This document shows positions 26,621 through 34,641 of a DNA stretch of 64,000 nt, piece by piece. Made by a program: the position numbers and the translations under genes. Position 1 is the first letter of the stretch. The number at the start of each line of letters is the position of its first letter. The stretch comes from Ruminiclostridium cellobioparum subsp. termitidis CT1112 (GTDB lineage Bacteria; Bacillota; Clostridia; Acetivibrionales; DSM-1351): NCBI RefSeq assembly GCF_000350485.1, contig NZ_AORV01000066.1, positions 60,511-124,510 on the forward strand, written 5' to 3'. The notes under the pieces are model-generated. The model made no database searches. It saw only the letters and a list, made by a program, of their open reading frames with translations, and was not told where the DNA came from.

Positions 26621-27190
26621 TTATGATTGCATCTTTGCTTCTACTTGTTCATCTATCCATTTGTATACATTGTTTATTTCTTCTGTGTAATTATCATTAA
26701 TTTCAAAAAATTGAGCATTATTCTTCTCGCAAAGTTCTTTAACTTGAGAATGGAGTTTAATATAATTATCTTTGTTCATATAATAATTATCAATTTCCTT
26801 TTGTTCTATCTCACTTCTATGCTCAATAATTCCTGAATCAAAATGTTTCTCAAGATAATTCTTTGAAAAGCCTATATATAGAGCAATTATTTGTTTTAAA
26901 TAATTAGATTCAAAATCACCAATTTGCTCAGGAGGTAAATAGCACCCTTCAATAATAATGTGTTGTCCATTCTCAATATTGGTCATTATTATCCCCTTTA
27001 CTATTGGCCATAGTTTATATGTAAGTTCATTATCACCGTCAGTTGCAGAAAAATCACAATATTTACTTCCATGAATCAACCCCATTTTTATATGGTCTAT
27101 AGACAAATATGGAATCTTATATTTTTCAAGTAATTTTTGAGCCATGACTGTTTTTCCCGTGCAACTAACTCCACCAATCAAAATAACCAT
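26621..27190 (-). CDS. P-loop ATPase/kinase-like protein
   Basis: 189 aa, small AAA/adenylate-kinase-like fold. The N-terminal Walker A motif is GGVSCTGKT (residues ~6-14), and a strand ending IIIEGCYLPP may hold the Walker B acidic residue. The remainder is helical and charged. Similar single-domain proteins are annotated as 2-phosphoglycerate-kinase-like or adenylate-kinase-like; some phosphorylate antibiotics or small metabolites. It has its own copied promoter block (27235-27322) and downstream hairpin R3. No substrate can be proposed. Confidence 0.8.
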   Translation of the reverse strand: MVILIGGVSCTGKTVMAQKLLEKYKIPYLSIDHIKMGLIHGSKYCDFSATDGDNELTYKLWPIVKGIIMTNIENGQHIIIEGCYLPPEQIGDFESNYLKQIIALYIGFSKNYLEKHFDSGIIEHRSEIEQKEIDNYYMNKDNYIKLHSQVKELCEKNNAQFFEINDNYTEEINNVYKWIDEQVEAKMQS

Positions 27191-27234
27191 CGTAATATTG
27201 CTCCAATTATCAAATGTCTTTACAACGTACTATA

Positions 27235-27322
27235 AAACAATACTGATTTAAAAGTAAATCATAGAAATAATACTACATCTGGAAGATTTCCATGTCAAGT
27301 TTCACCCCTTACCTCACTATTC
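27235..27322 (-). promoter_or_regulatory. Shared promoter block P3 of the cassette array
   Basis: Near-identical copy of P2. TTGACA (27293-27298), 17 bases, TAGTAT (27270-27275) on the minus strand, driving the P-loop gene at 27190. Only a handful of mismatches occur over ~88 bp. The outer edge is TGAATAGTGAGGTAAGG on the minus strand. Confidence 0.8.
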
Positions 27323-27458
27323 AACGTTTTTTATTCAGAATACGAATTACTGATATCAAATGAAATATGGGGTTGTTATAGTTGCATAAATATAAAAAAG
27401 CAACTTCCTAAATAGTTTTTTCACATAGGTAAAGTTCTATAGAAATCCACAAGTTTCT

Positions 27459-27920
27459 TCAGGTACCCTTTTTCACGAAAATGCCCTCTTGCCACATATG
27501 AAAACCATAAATTATAATTCCAAGTGCACTTGTAGCAAAGACATCAAGCATGGGACTAACTCTTTCAAACTCAATAATACCTCTCCTGCCCAAGAAATAA
27601 TATTCAAACAATAATGTATAAATTAAATTTAATAATAAATCAGCACCAACATATAACCAAAACCTTCCATAAGTAAATTTAAAAAGCCACATGGTAGCTA
27701 CTGGTATCGCCCCATAAAGATAGGAAATATTTCTTAGTGGATAAGCAGTTTCATTGTATATCCACCATCTCAAAGTGTGACCAATCTCAAGTATAATTGC
27801 ACTTGTAAAAATGGCAAATAAACCAACAGGCATATACCGCTTAATATCCTCTTTTTTCATAAAAAATAATGTAAACCAAGGAAGAATGAATATACACCAC
27901 AGAATAATTTGGTTCCTCAT
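27459..27920 (-). CDS. CBO0543-family small membrane protein
   Basis: 153 aa with four or five hydrophobic segments (first at 1-20) and conserved Trp/Tyr-rich loops (LEIGHTLRWWIYNETAYPLR). The organisation matches the CBO0543 family of unknown function, common in Bacilli and Clostridia. The ATG follows AAGGAG. It lacks an obvious P-type promoter block and an R hairpin, although GCCGCTTTCTATTCA about 180 bases upstream (near 28100) resembles the outer edge of the P blocks. It may be an older or partial unit of the same array. Confidence 0.75.
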   Translation of the reverse strand: MRNQIILWCIFILPWFTLFFMKKEDIKRYMPVGLFAIFTSAIILEIGHTLRWWIYNETAYPLRNISYLYGAIPVATMWLFKFTYGRFWLYVGADLLLNLIYTLLFEYYFLGRRGIIEFERVSPMLDVFATSALGIIIYGFHMWQEGIFVKKGT

Positions 27921-28134
27921 AATAAACTCCTTATTTTGTTTCTAAACTATATTTTTTGCAGTTTGCTTTAATTTTATGTATGGAGTATTATTAAAACTTC
28001 ATAAAGTATTAAATGAATTAATTTATTTAACGAATAAAATAGACAATAAGTTGCAATATCAAATTCAATTTTCAAAGCCCAGTCTTTCCTGCATTTCTGC
28101 CGCTTTCTATTCAAATTCGTTCATTTTGTGGACA

Positions 28135-28190
28135 CAAAAATACCGCTTTTCATTTCTGAATAGCGGTATTAGAATGATTCTTGATATATA
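28135..28190. repeat. Cassette-end hairpin repeat R4
   Basis: Fourth copy, 25 bases after the stop at 28215. Minus strand ATACCGCT...AGCGGTAT with a TTTTTG tail is a clean intrinsic terminator. The right half, TGAATAGCGGTATTAG-AATGATTCTTGAT, matches R2 and R3 closely. The stem sequence changes on both sides, keeping the pairing. Confidence 0.75.
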
Positions 28191-28214
28191 GACATAATGC
28201 CCATTAGTTGAAGT

Positions 28215-28727
28215 TTAAACAATTTTTTTACAAGGCAAAAAATACCCGAAAGTAAAGGTGTTGTTACCATCTTCTTTTATATTTGCATATTTATCGAATG
28301 AATAATATTCCAATGATATCCCAACAATTGAATAATCAGGCACATGCCCGTTTTCTCTCATTATTTTCTCTGTTTTAGCATGTGCCCCTTTCTCCAAATG
28401 AGAAGTATTTCCTTGTATCCAGCCAATACCCATTAGGCAGTCAGGAATATCACGGTAGGAGAACCCATTTGGAACAATAGTATCCGGCTTGGTAAATATC
28501 CCTGCTATATAGGTAAACTCTTTGGACTGCGGATTGTATTCGCCCATCCATCCGATAGTGTCCCCTATGGGAGATACTCGCTCAGGCATACTTTGAAGAA
28601 ACTCATTTGAGCCATCATTTAATATCTTTTTCCATAGTTCCGGAACATGATTTTTCCTGCCAGCAATAACCTCTTTACCTATAAATCTCACTGCCTTAAA
28701 GTTTTGTACTTCAAAAGAAATTTTCAT
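28215..28727 (-). CDS. GyrI-like / AraC effector-binding-domain protein
   Basis: 170 aa stand-alone small-molecule-binding domain of the SHS2/GyrI type, without DNA-binding domain. Typical features are the N-terminal VRFIGKEVIAG strand, the GWMGEYN segment, and an EYY/F-rich C-terminus (YSIVGISLEYYSFDKY). Family members bind drugs or hydrophobic ligands, and some hydrolyse cyclopropanoid toxins. The ATG at 28727 follows GGAGGT; an ATG at 28775 is possible. The unit has promoter P4 upstream and hairpin R4 downstream. Confidence 0.82.
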   Translation of the reverse strand: MKISFEVQNFKAVRFIGKEVIAGRKNHVPELWKKILNDGSNEFLQSMPERVSPIGDTIGWMGEYNPQSKEFTYIAGIFTKPDTIVPNGFSYRDIPDCLMGIGWIQGNTSHLEKGAHAKTEKIMRENGHVPDYSIVGISLEYYSFDKYANIKEDGNNTFTFGYFLPCKKIV

Positions 28728-28836
28728 TGCTATATAGACCTCCAATGTTTTCCATTCCTTTATCCAAAAATCCATCCCCGTTTAGTTAAAATTATTCAAT
28801 TACCGTTGAATTACAATTTCATTATTTAACCTCAAT

Positions 28837-28875
28837 ACAAATAATACTATATCTGGAATATTACATAGTCAACTA
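28837..28875 (-). promoter_or_regulatory. Diverged promoter block P4
   Basis: TTGACT (28867-28872), a 17-base spacer, TAGTAT (28844-28849) on the minus strand. The spacer shares ATATTCCAGATA-like sequence with P2/P3 (ATCTTCCAGATG), so it is the same block in a more diverged form. Confidence 0.65.
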
Positions 28876-29056
28876 TCAATTTCGGACTAGCAGCTTTCTG
28901 CCCTCATTCCGGCAAATTTTTAACTCAATTGATATCCAGCCGATATATTAATTTTTATTTAACATAATTCAAATATGTTTTTAATACTAAAGATGTAAAA
29001 TCAGATTAAGGTTATACTTTGATCATAAATTAATAATTTTTTCAACCCCTTCACTG

Positions 29057-29154
29057 ATACTTTGTATTTATTGACGAACTTCTACAAATGCTAAAGCTGC
29101 TCAAAGTATACCCATCCGGAAAAGGCTTGATCTGATAGTGCCTTTTCTTTTTTT
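29057..29154 (+). ncRNA. Orphan intrinsic terminator with upstream paired segment, possible small RNA
   Basis: The stretch 28876-29200 has no gene. On the plus strand ATACTTTG (29057-29064) can pair with CAAAGTAT (29102-29109). This is followed by a strong terminator, GAAAAGGC (29119-29126) with GCCTTTTC (29140-29147) and seven T residues. No plus-strand coding region precedes it. A short RNA or the leftover end of a lost gene are both possible; no convincing promoter was found. Confidence 0.3.
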
Positions 29155-29200
29155 ATTGTTTTTTACCTTATTTCCAACGCAAATCTACTGTAAAACCAGA

Positions 29201-29239
29201 TAAAAATAAACGGATGAGAGTTAACCGCCCTCTCATCCG
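29201..29239 (-). terminator. Terminator of sugar importer operon 2
   Basis: A 10-bp perfect stem, CGGATGAGAG (29211-29220) with CTCTCATCCG (29230-29239), then TTTATTTTTA on the minus strand. A second inverted repeat, TACAGACTACAG/CTGTAGTCTGTA (29259-29290), lies between it and the stop codon at 29319. Confidence 0.75.
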
Positions 29240-29318
29240 CAAACTGTAAGCTGTAATTTACAGACTACAGACTGTAACCTGTAGTCTGTATCTGCAATAT
29301 TCAATTGATATTTGTAAT

Positions 29319-30920
29319 TTACTTAGTGCCGTTGTATTCTTTCACATAAGCATCGATCTGAGCTTGGACTTCAGCCTGCAGCTTGTCAATACCTGCGGCC
29401 GTAAGCTTCTGTTTCATCATATCCAAGCCTTTTTGCTGATCGGTAAGGCCCATTTCTATAGGAATCATATAAGTCTCAATTATATTGGTGATAGCAGCTT
29501 CCTCATTTTTAAACTTGCTGTCATCAAAGGTAAATGTGGCTAAAGGAGTCACAACGGAGTCTTCAGACAGGGATCTGTTATATTCGTCTATTTGCTCCTG
29601 CGGCACTATGGAATTCTGACGTATCAATTCTGAATTATTAGTTCCCCATGCCATTGTAAAGCCGTTGAAATCATTAAACTTGGGCTGTATTGCAGTAAAT
29701 TTCTTTTCTCCTTCGGCTTTGTAGTGAACACCCTCGATACCGTAAGTTACCAGGTCAAAGTACTGCTTATTTGTTTCAAACAGGTTAAACATCATCATAA
29801 CTCTTTCAGGGTGCTTTGAAGTGGCATGAATGGATATCATTGACATATTGCCGCCTTCAGGAATCTTCTTGTAACCTTTGTTTACGTCGAAGTATTTATT
29901 TTCATATGCAGGGTTGATGGCCTTTGTCTTGGCATCATTGTTATTAAAAGTTTCGAATGCATCAGCAATATAAACAGCGGATTTCTCTGCATTAAAATTA
30001 GCTTCATCCGAATCTTTGCTGGAGAGTGCACTCTTTGACCATACGCCGGCATCGGCCAGCTGCTTTGTGGTTTTGAGATATTCCAGGTAATCAGGATCTT
30101 CATATGTCTTGAAAACTTTCAGTTCCGGATCGTCAAGGCTTACACAGAGAACCGGAATACCCTGTATGACATCTCTCAGATTCTTGGACTGTCCGTATAA
30201 AATACCTCTCATTCTGCCGTTCTGCTCGGTATTTCCAACATTCCATGCCAGAAGATCCTTTTCTCCTTTTGCAATGGTAAACAAAGAATTTACAAAGTCG
30301 GACTTGTTGGCAATTGTTATATTGTATTTATTTACAATATCTCCTCTGAATACGGTTAATACGTTTTTAACCTTTGCATTTATATTGGGCAGCCCATATA
30401 TCTTGCCTTTTATGGTTACCTGTTTCCAGCGGTCCTCAGAAGTAGCTGCAAATGTATCGGGAGCATATTTTTTGACCATCTCCAGGTCAATAGGCATATA
30501 ACCGTTTGTTGTGGCCACCTGGTTGAAGCCTATCCATGCCCCTGAATAACAAAAGTCGAAATCTTCACCTGATGCAAATAAAAGCTTGTACTTCTTTTCA
30601 GCATCGGTCCATGGAATACCTCGTAAATCCAGTGTTGTATTTATGTCCTGTTCCAGCCTCTTGTTGACCTCGGCCAATACCAGGTCGTGGTCAACGGTGT
30701 TATCCCCGAACTGATAACCTACCAGTTTTACCGGACCTTTTGCGATTTCCGTCTTGACCGGATCATTTGCAGCTGCATCCCCGGATGTCTGAGCTGTGGA
30801 CGGTGACGAAGACTGATTCGATGCTTCGGAGGTTGCCGCACTTCCACAACCCGCAAGCGTCACAGCTCCTGCAAGTAAAAGAGCCGCTACGGTACCTGTT
30901 TTTCTTTTTAAACCTGTCAC
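29319..30920 (-). CDS. Sugar ABC transporter solute-binding lipoprotein (LplA-like)
   Basis: Receptor of sugar importer 2, 533 aa. GTG 30920 is the best start because GGGGGA lies eight bases upstream; an in-frame ATG at 30935 has no site. The signal peptide ends in L-A-G-C with Cys25 as lipidation site, followed by a Ser-rich linker. The body is a type 1-like binding protein, with phrases shared with the lipoprotein at the window's left edge (LLFASGEDFD, IHATSKHPERVMMMF). It is the last gene of the operon and ends before a strong terminator. Confidence 0.92.
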   Translation of the reverse strand: MTGLKRKTGTVAALLLAGAVTLAGCGSAATSEASNQSSSPSTAQTSGDAAANDPVKTEIAKGPVKLVGYQFGDNTVDHDLVLAEVNKRLEQDINTTLDLRGIPWTDAEKKYKLLFASGEDFDFCYSGAWIGFNQVATTNGYMPIDLEMVKKYAPDTFAATSEDRWKQVTIKGKIYGLPNINAKVKNVLTVFRGDIVNKYNITIANKSDFVNSLFTIAKGEKDLLAWNVGNTEQNGRMRGILYGQSKNLRDVIQGIPVLCVSLDDPELKVFKTYEDPDYLEYLKTTKQLADAGVWSKSALSSKDSDEANFNAEKSAVYIADAFETFNNNDAKTKAINPAYENKYFDVNKGYKKIPEGGNMSMISIHATSKHPERVMMMFNLFETNKQYFDLVTYGIEGVHYKAEGEKKFTAIQPKFNDFNGFTMAWGTNNSELIRQNSIVPQEQIDEYNRSLSEDSVVTPLATFTFDDSKFKNEEAAITNIIETYMIPIEMGLTDQQKGLDMMKQKLTAAGIDKLQAEVQAQIDAYVKEYNGTK

Positions 30921-30955
30921 TTCTGATTCCCCCATTCAATTATTTTTATATATTG

Positions 30956-30976
30956 ATAACCGATTTTTTCGGTATT
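30956..30976 (-). promoter_or_regulatory. Hairpin between permease and binding-protein genes, importer 2
   Basis: Minus strand ATACCGA-AAAAA-TCGGTTAT hairpin starting at the permease stop codon, the same position as the hairpin at 1532-1551 although the sequence differs. Conservation of position suggests a role in differential expression of the lipoprotein. Confidence 0.4.
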
Positions 30977-31862
30977 ATCCTTTAACTGCACCGATTGTCA
31001 AACCTTTTACAAAATATTTCTGTAAAAATGGATATAGAAGGATGATGGGCCCCGTCGCTATGACAGCCATGGCCATTTTAACGTTTTCCTTGGGCATTTC
31101 ACCCACATAATTTCCCGAGAGACTTTGTATCCGGTTCAATGCCTCAGCGGCACTTAATATCTTATATAAATAGAACTGCAGTGAAAAGTAACTGCTCTTC
31201 TGTACAAACATAAAGCTTAAATACCAGTCATTCCAGTAGCCGATAGCTATAAATAAAGCTATTGAAGCAAGCACCGGTTTCGACAGCGGAAAGATCAGCT
31301 GTATGAATATCCTGAAATCCCCCGCTCCATCTATCTTTGCCGATTCGGTAATGGCATCGGGAATGGCCTGCATGAAACTTTTAACAATTATTATATTGAA
31401 TACTGAAAACAGATACGGAACAACCTGTGCAATCAGCGGCATATCCTTAAAATGCAGAAAGCGTACGCACAGTATATACCAGGGTACTATTCCCCCGCTG
31501 AACAATGTAGTAAAGTAGAAAAAGAAGGAGAATTTGTTCCTCCATGCAAAATGCTTTCTGGATAATACATAGGCCGTCATTGCCGTCAGAAACAATCCCA
31601 GGATGGTTCCTGCCACAGTATTGTATATGGTGATGCCATAGGCTTTGAAAACATCGTCTGGAAAGCCGAATATTTTAGCATAGGCCTGACCTGAAAATTC
31701 TCTGGGTATCAGGGAATATCCGTATCGCAAAATGGAACGTTCCGCTGTTACAGAGCTTGAAATTATCATTATAAAAGGTATGACCGACAACACCGACAGT
31801 ATTGCAATAAAAGTATAACCTGTAAAATTAAATATTCTGTTGCTTGTGCTCTTTGTAGCCAT
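30975..31862 (-). CDS. Carbohydrate ABC transporter permease, LplC/YtcP type
   Basis: 295 aa, exactly the length of its paralogue at 1551-2438. Six hydrophobic segments. The EAA loop (ITESAKIDGAGDFRIF, PLSKP) lies at about 170-196, and the C-terminal GAVKG is present. GAGGAGGTTACTT-type spacing before the ATG gives a strong ribosome binding site. With the LplB-type partner it forms the channel of importer 2. A shared ATPase from elsewhere is inferred. Confidence 0.93.
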   Translation of the reverse strand: MATKSTSNRIFNFTGYTFIAILSVLSVIPFIMIISSSVTAERSILRYGYSLIPREFSGQAYAKIFGFPDDVFKAYGITIYNTVAGTILGLFLTAMTAYVLSRKHFAWRNKFSFFFYFTTLFSGGIVPWYILCVRFLHFKDMPLIAQVVPYLFSVFNIIIVKSFMQAIPDAITESAKIDGAGDFRIFIQLIFPLSKPVLASIALFIAIGYWNDWYLSFMFVQKSSYFSLQFYLYKILSAAEALNRIQSLSGNYVGEMPKENVKMAMAVIATGPIILLYPFLQKYFVKGLTIGAVKG

Positions 31863-31908
31863 AAGTAACCTCCTAAGCCATGTTAATTACATTGTAAAAA
31901 TACTTTTC

Positions 31909-32835
31909 TCAGAACAGTGAATAATCTTTATCATATCTTTTTACCAGGTAATTGAAGGCCATTATTATTGCAAAACATAAAACCGACTGATATAACCCGG
32001 CAGCAGCAGTCATCCCGAATTCAGGCGATGTCATAAGAGAACGCGTCACGTAGGTGTCTATAACATCTGTTGAGGAATAAAGCATGGGATTGTTGCCTGT
32101 CACCTGATAGAACATACTGAAGTCTCCGCGGAAGATATTCCCCATTGAAAGCAGCACGAGTATTACAACTGTAGGAACCAGACTTGGCAGAGTTATGCGG
32201 CGGATGCGCTGGAATATATTCGCACCGTCTATTTCAGCCGCGTCGTACATTTCACCGTCTATTCCCATAACCGCCGAAAGATATATGATGGTACCGTACC
32301 CGAAGCTTTTCCAGGCACAAACCAGCACTATTATTAATATCCAGATACCTGGTTTGTTATAAAAATCAAAGGCTTCCAGATTCATTGATTTCAACAGGGT
32401 GTTAATGGCACCCGACTCGTAATTCAAAACATTATAGGTAAATGCTCCCACAACCACCCATGAAATAAAATACGGAAGAAACATCATGGATTGGCTGATC
32501 CGTTTAAAATATTTGTTTGACAATTCTGCCAATACTATTGCACAGGTTATTTCCAGTACATTATTAACGATTATGAACAGAACGTTATACAGTAACGTAT
32601 TTCTTGTTACACTTAAAATATCTCCGGCCATAAACAGAAATTTGAAATTTTCAAGTCCGATCCATGGACTGTGGAATATTCCGCCGTCAAAGGTATATCT
32701 TTGAAAGGCTATGACCACTCCGAACATCGGTAAATAACTAAATACTATAAAGAAAATAATTGCAGGTGTCAACATAAGTAATAACGTCTTATATTTCTTT
32801 AGCTTGAGAAAGAAAGTTCCATTGCTGCTTTTCAT
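31909..32835 (-). CDS. Sugar ABC transporter permease, LplB type
   Basis: 308 aa from ATG 32835; an ATG two codons earlier is too close to the AAGGTGG site. EAA loop EMYDAAEIDGANIFQRI with PSLVP. It is the first gene of importer 2 and divergent from the YesN-type regulator at 33058. Order, length and motifs match importer 1, but with many substitutions, so the duplication is old and the sugars are likely different. Confidence 0.93.
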   Translation of the reverse strand: MKSSNGTFFLKLKKYKTLLLMLTPAIIFFIVFSYLPMFGVVIAFQRYTFDGGIFHSPWIGLENFKFLFMAGDILSVTRNTLLYNVLFIIVNNVLEITCAIVLAELSNKYFKRISQSMMFLPYFISWVVVGAFTYNVLNYESGAINTLLKSMNLEAFDFYNKPGIWILIIVLVCAWKSFGYGTIIYLSAVMGIDGEMYDAAEIDGANIFQRIRRITLPSLVPTVVILVLLSMGNIFRGDFSMFYQVTGNNPMLYSSTDVIDTYVTRSLMTSPEFGMTAAAGLYQSVLCFAIIMAFNYLVKRYDKDYSLF

Positions 32836-32988
32836 TATCATTCCACCTTGTTGTATTAATTAAATGTTTTCCATGTCTCTGTTCACTTGCTACGTGAATT
32901 ATAGCATCATGTCATTTCAGGCATAATGGAGGATCTTTTTGTTTTTGTGTAAAATCTTTCTGTCCTTATTTTGGAGACCCAAATTCTA

Positions 32989-33017
32989 TTGACTGGGATT
33001 ACGACATTTCATATAAT
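32989..33017 (+). promoter_or_regulatory. Sigma-A promoter of the second YesN/YesM operon
   Basis: TTGACT (32989-32994), a 17-base spacer, perfect TATAAT (33012-33017), 41 bases before the TTG start. This is stronger than the corresponding promoter of the first system. Confidence 0.75.
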
Positions 33018-33057
33018 GAAGGAAATTACTCATCTATACAGTTTCGGAGGGATTTAA

Positions 33058-34641
33058 TTGGTAAAATTATTGGTAGTAGATGACGAAATAACCTCCAGAG
33101 ATAGTCTTATTCGAAATATCATGAAGATGGATTTTGATATCTCATTTATTGAACAGGCCGATGATGGAATAAGAGCCCTTGAAATCGCAGCATGGTATTG
33201 TCCCGATATAGTGCTGACTGATGTCAGAATGCCGCGGATGGACGGAATAGAAATGTCTTTTAAACTCAAGGAATCCTTTCCTGACACAAAAATTATCTTT
33301 ATGAGCGGATATTCCGACAAGGAATATCTGAAATCGGCGATACAGTTAAGAGCTCTGAGCTATATTGAAAAACCCATTGATTATAATGAACTCAAAGATA
33401 TATTAGGTGAGGCTATCAACCTTTTAATCCTGGAGCATAAAAACCGTGAAAATGCCGTTATAAGCGAAAGACTTTCAAAAAACTTTCCCTTGCTGAGGAA
33501 TGAACTGGCAATTAAATTAACAAACCCGTACAAGCTCATAAACGAGCAGTTTGATTATACTTTGCTTGGAATCCAGCCCCAATGGGATTTTGTAACTAGC
33601 CTTATTCAGATTATAAATAAAAACAGTCTGACACCTTTTGGATTTTATTCCGCAATGGAAAACACCATAAATAATATTGACAATATATTGAAATCAAAAG
33701 GTCTGGTTGGAATTTCAACTATAAAGGACAATGAATATATACTTATTCACATAGCGTGTCCGCCTGATAAAAAACATCTTCTGGAAAGCGGATGTATTAA
33801 GGAGTATTTGAAGGATGTGGAAAATATTCTGATGAACATTGATTTTTTCATTGCTGTGGGAAAGCAGGTCAGTGGAATCCGGAATGTGCCCCAATCGTAT
33901 AATTCCGCTGTTCTCACCTTGAAAAAAGGTTTTTTTAATGACTACAGGACTACTCTTTTTTATTCTGAGAATACTGAGATACCCTTCACCTTCAATGAAG
34001 ATATCATAAAGGACATAAATGAAATGATTCTTGCCGAGGAAGCCGGGCAGGCCGTTTCTCTTATCAGGGCCCTGGCTCTGGATTTAAAACAATACAGTAA
34101 CACATTGCCGAATAATATAAAAGAATTTTTTTACAGAATCATACTTTTGCTTTATGACCTGTCCTCGGAGCTGGGCCTGGAGACGTTTTCAGGGAATAGC
34201 GACCGGAGCCGGCTATGGCAGGACCTGAGCAATTTCTACACTCTCAATGAGGTTGAAGAGTACTGCTGCCGGAAAATAGAATTCTTTTTTCAGTGCAGAA
34301 GAGAAAAGCGGGATAGTAAAAGCAAGATCCTGCAGATCAAGCGGTTCATTGAGAACAACTACATGAACAGCGACCTGTCTATTAAAATGATAAGTGAACA
34401 CACTTATCTGAGTCTTGCGTATATGTGTTCAATTTTTAAACAGGAAACCGGTGATACCATAAATCAGCACATTACTGATTACAGGATAGAAAAGGCCAAG
34501 GAAATGTTAAAAAACAGAAACCATAACATCTCACATGTAGCCGAAAGCGTTGGTTTTAATGACAGTCAGTACTTTGCAAAAATATTTAAGAAAAAAACAG
34601 GACTTACTCCCACAGAGTTTAAGGAGATGTGTCATAAATGA
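33058..34641 (+). CDS. Response regulator with AraC-type DNA-binding domain (YesN family)
   Basis: 527 aa, the same length as the regulator at 3682. It starts with TTG after CGGAGGG. The receiver domain has Asp8/Asp9, phospho-acceptor Asp55 (TDVRMPRMDG) and the IEKP lysine. A variable middle section is followed by a C-terminal AraC domain (SLAYMCSIFKQETGD, VGFNDSQYFAKIFKK). It overlaps the kinase gene by four bases. The probable target is the divergent importer 2 operon. Confidence 0.93.
   Translation: MVKLLVVDDEITSRDSLIRNIMKMDFDISFIEQADDGIRALEIAAWYCPDIVLTDVRMPRMDGIEMSFKLKESFPDTKIIFMSGYSDKEYLKSAIQLRALSYIEKPIDYNELKDILGEAINLLILEHKNRENAVISERLSKNFPLLRNELAIKLTNPYKLINEQFDYTLLGIQPQWDFVTSLIQIINKNSLTPFGFYSAMENTINNIDNILKSKGLVGISTIKDNEYILIHIACPPDKKHLLESGCIKEYLKDVENILMNIDFFIAVGKQVSGIRNVPQSYNSAVLTLKKGFFNDYRTTLFYSENTEIPFTFNEDIIKDINEMILAEEAGQAVSLIRALALDLKQYSNTLPNNIKEFFYRIILLLYDLSSELGLETFSGNSDRSRLWQDLSNFYTLNEVEEYCCRKIEFFFQCRREKRDSKSKILQIKRFIENNYMNSDLSIKMISEHTYLSLAYMCSIFKQETGDTINQHITDYRIEKAKEMLKNRNHNISHVAESVGFNDSQYFAKIFKKKTGLTPTEFKEMCHK

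Noticed and set aside
24551..28190. Interpretation of R1-R4 as classical integron attC sites
   Set aside because: I could not find paired RYYYAAC/GTTRRRY core sites, and no integrase is in the window. The hairpins behave as intrinsic terminators. The cassette idea is kept, but not as a standard integron.
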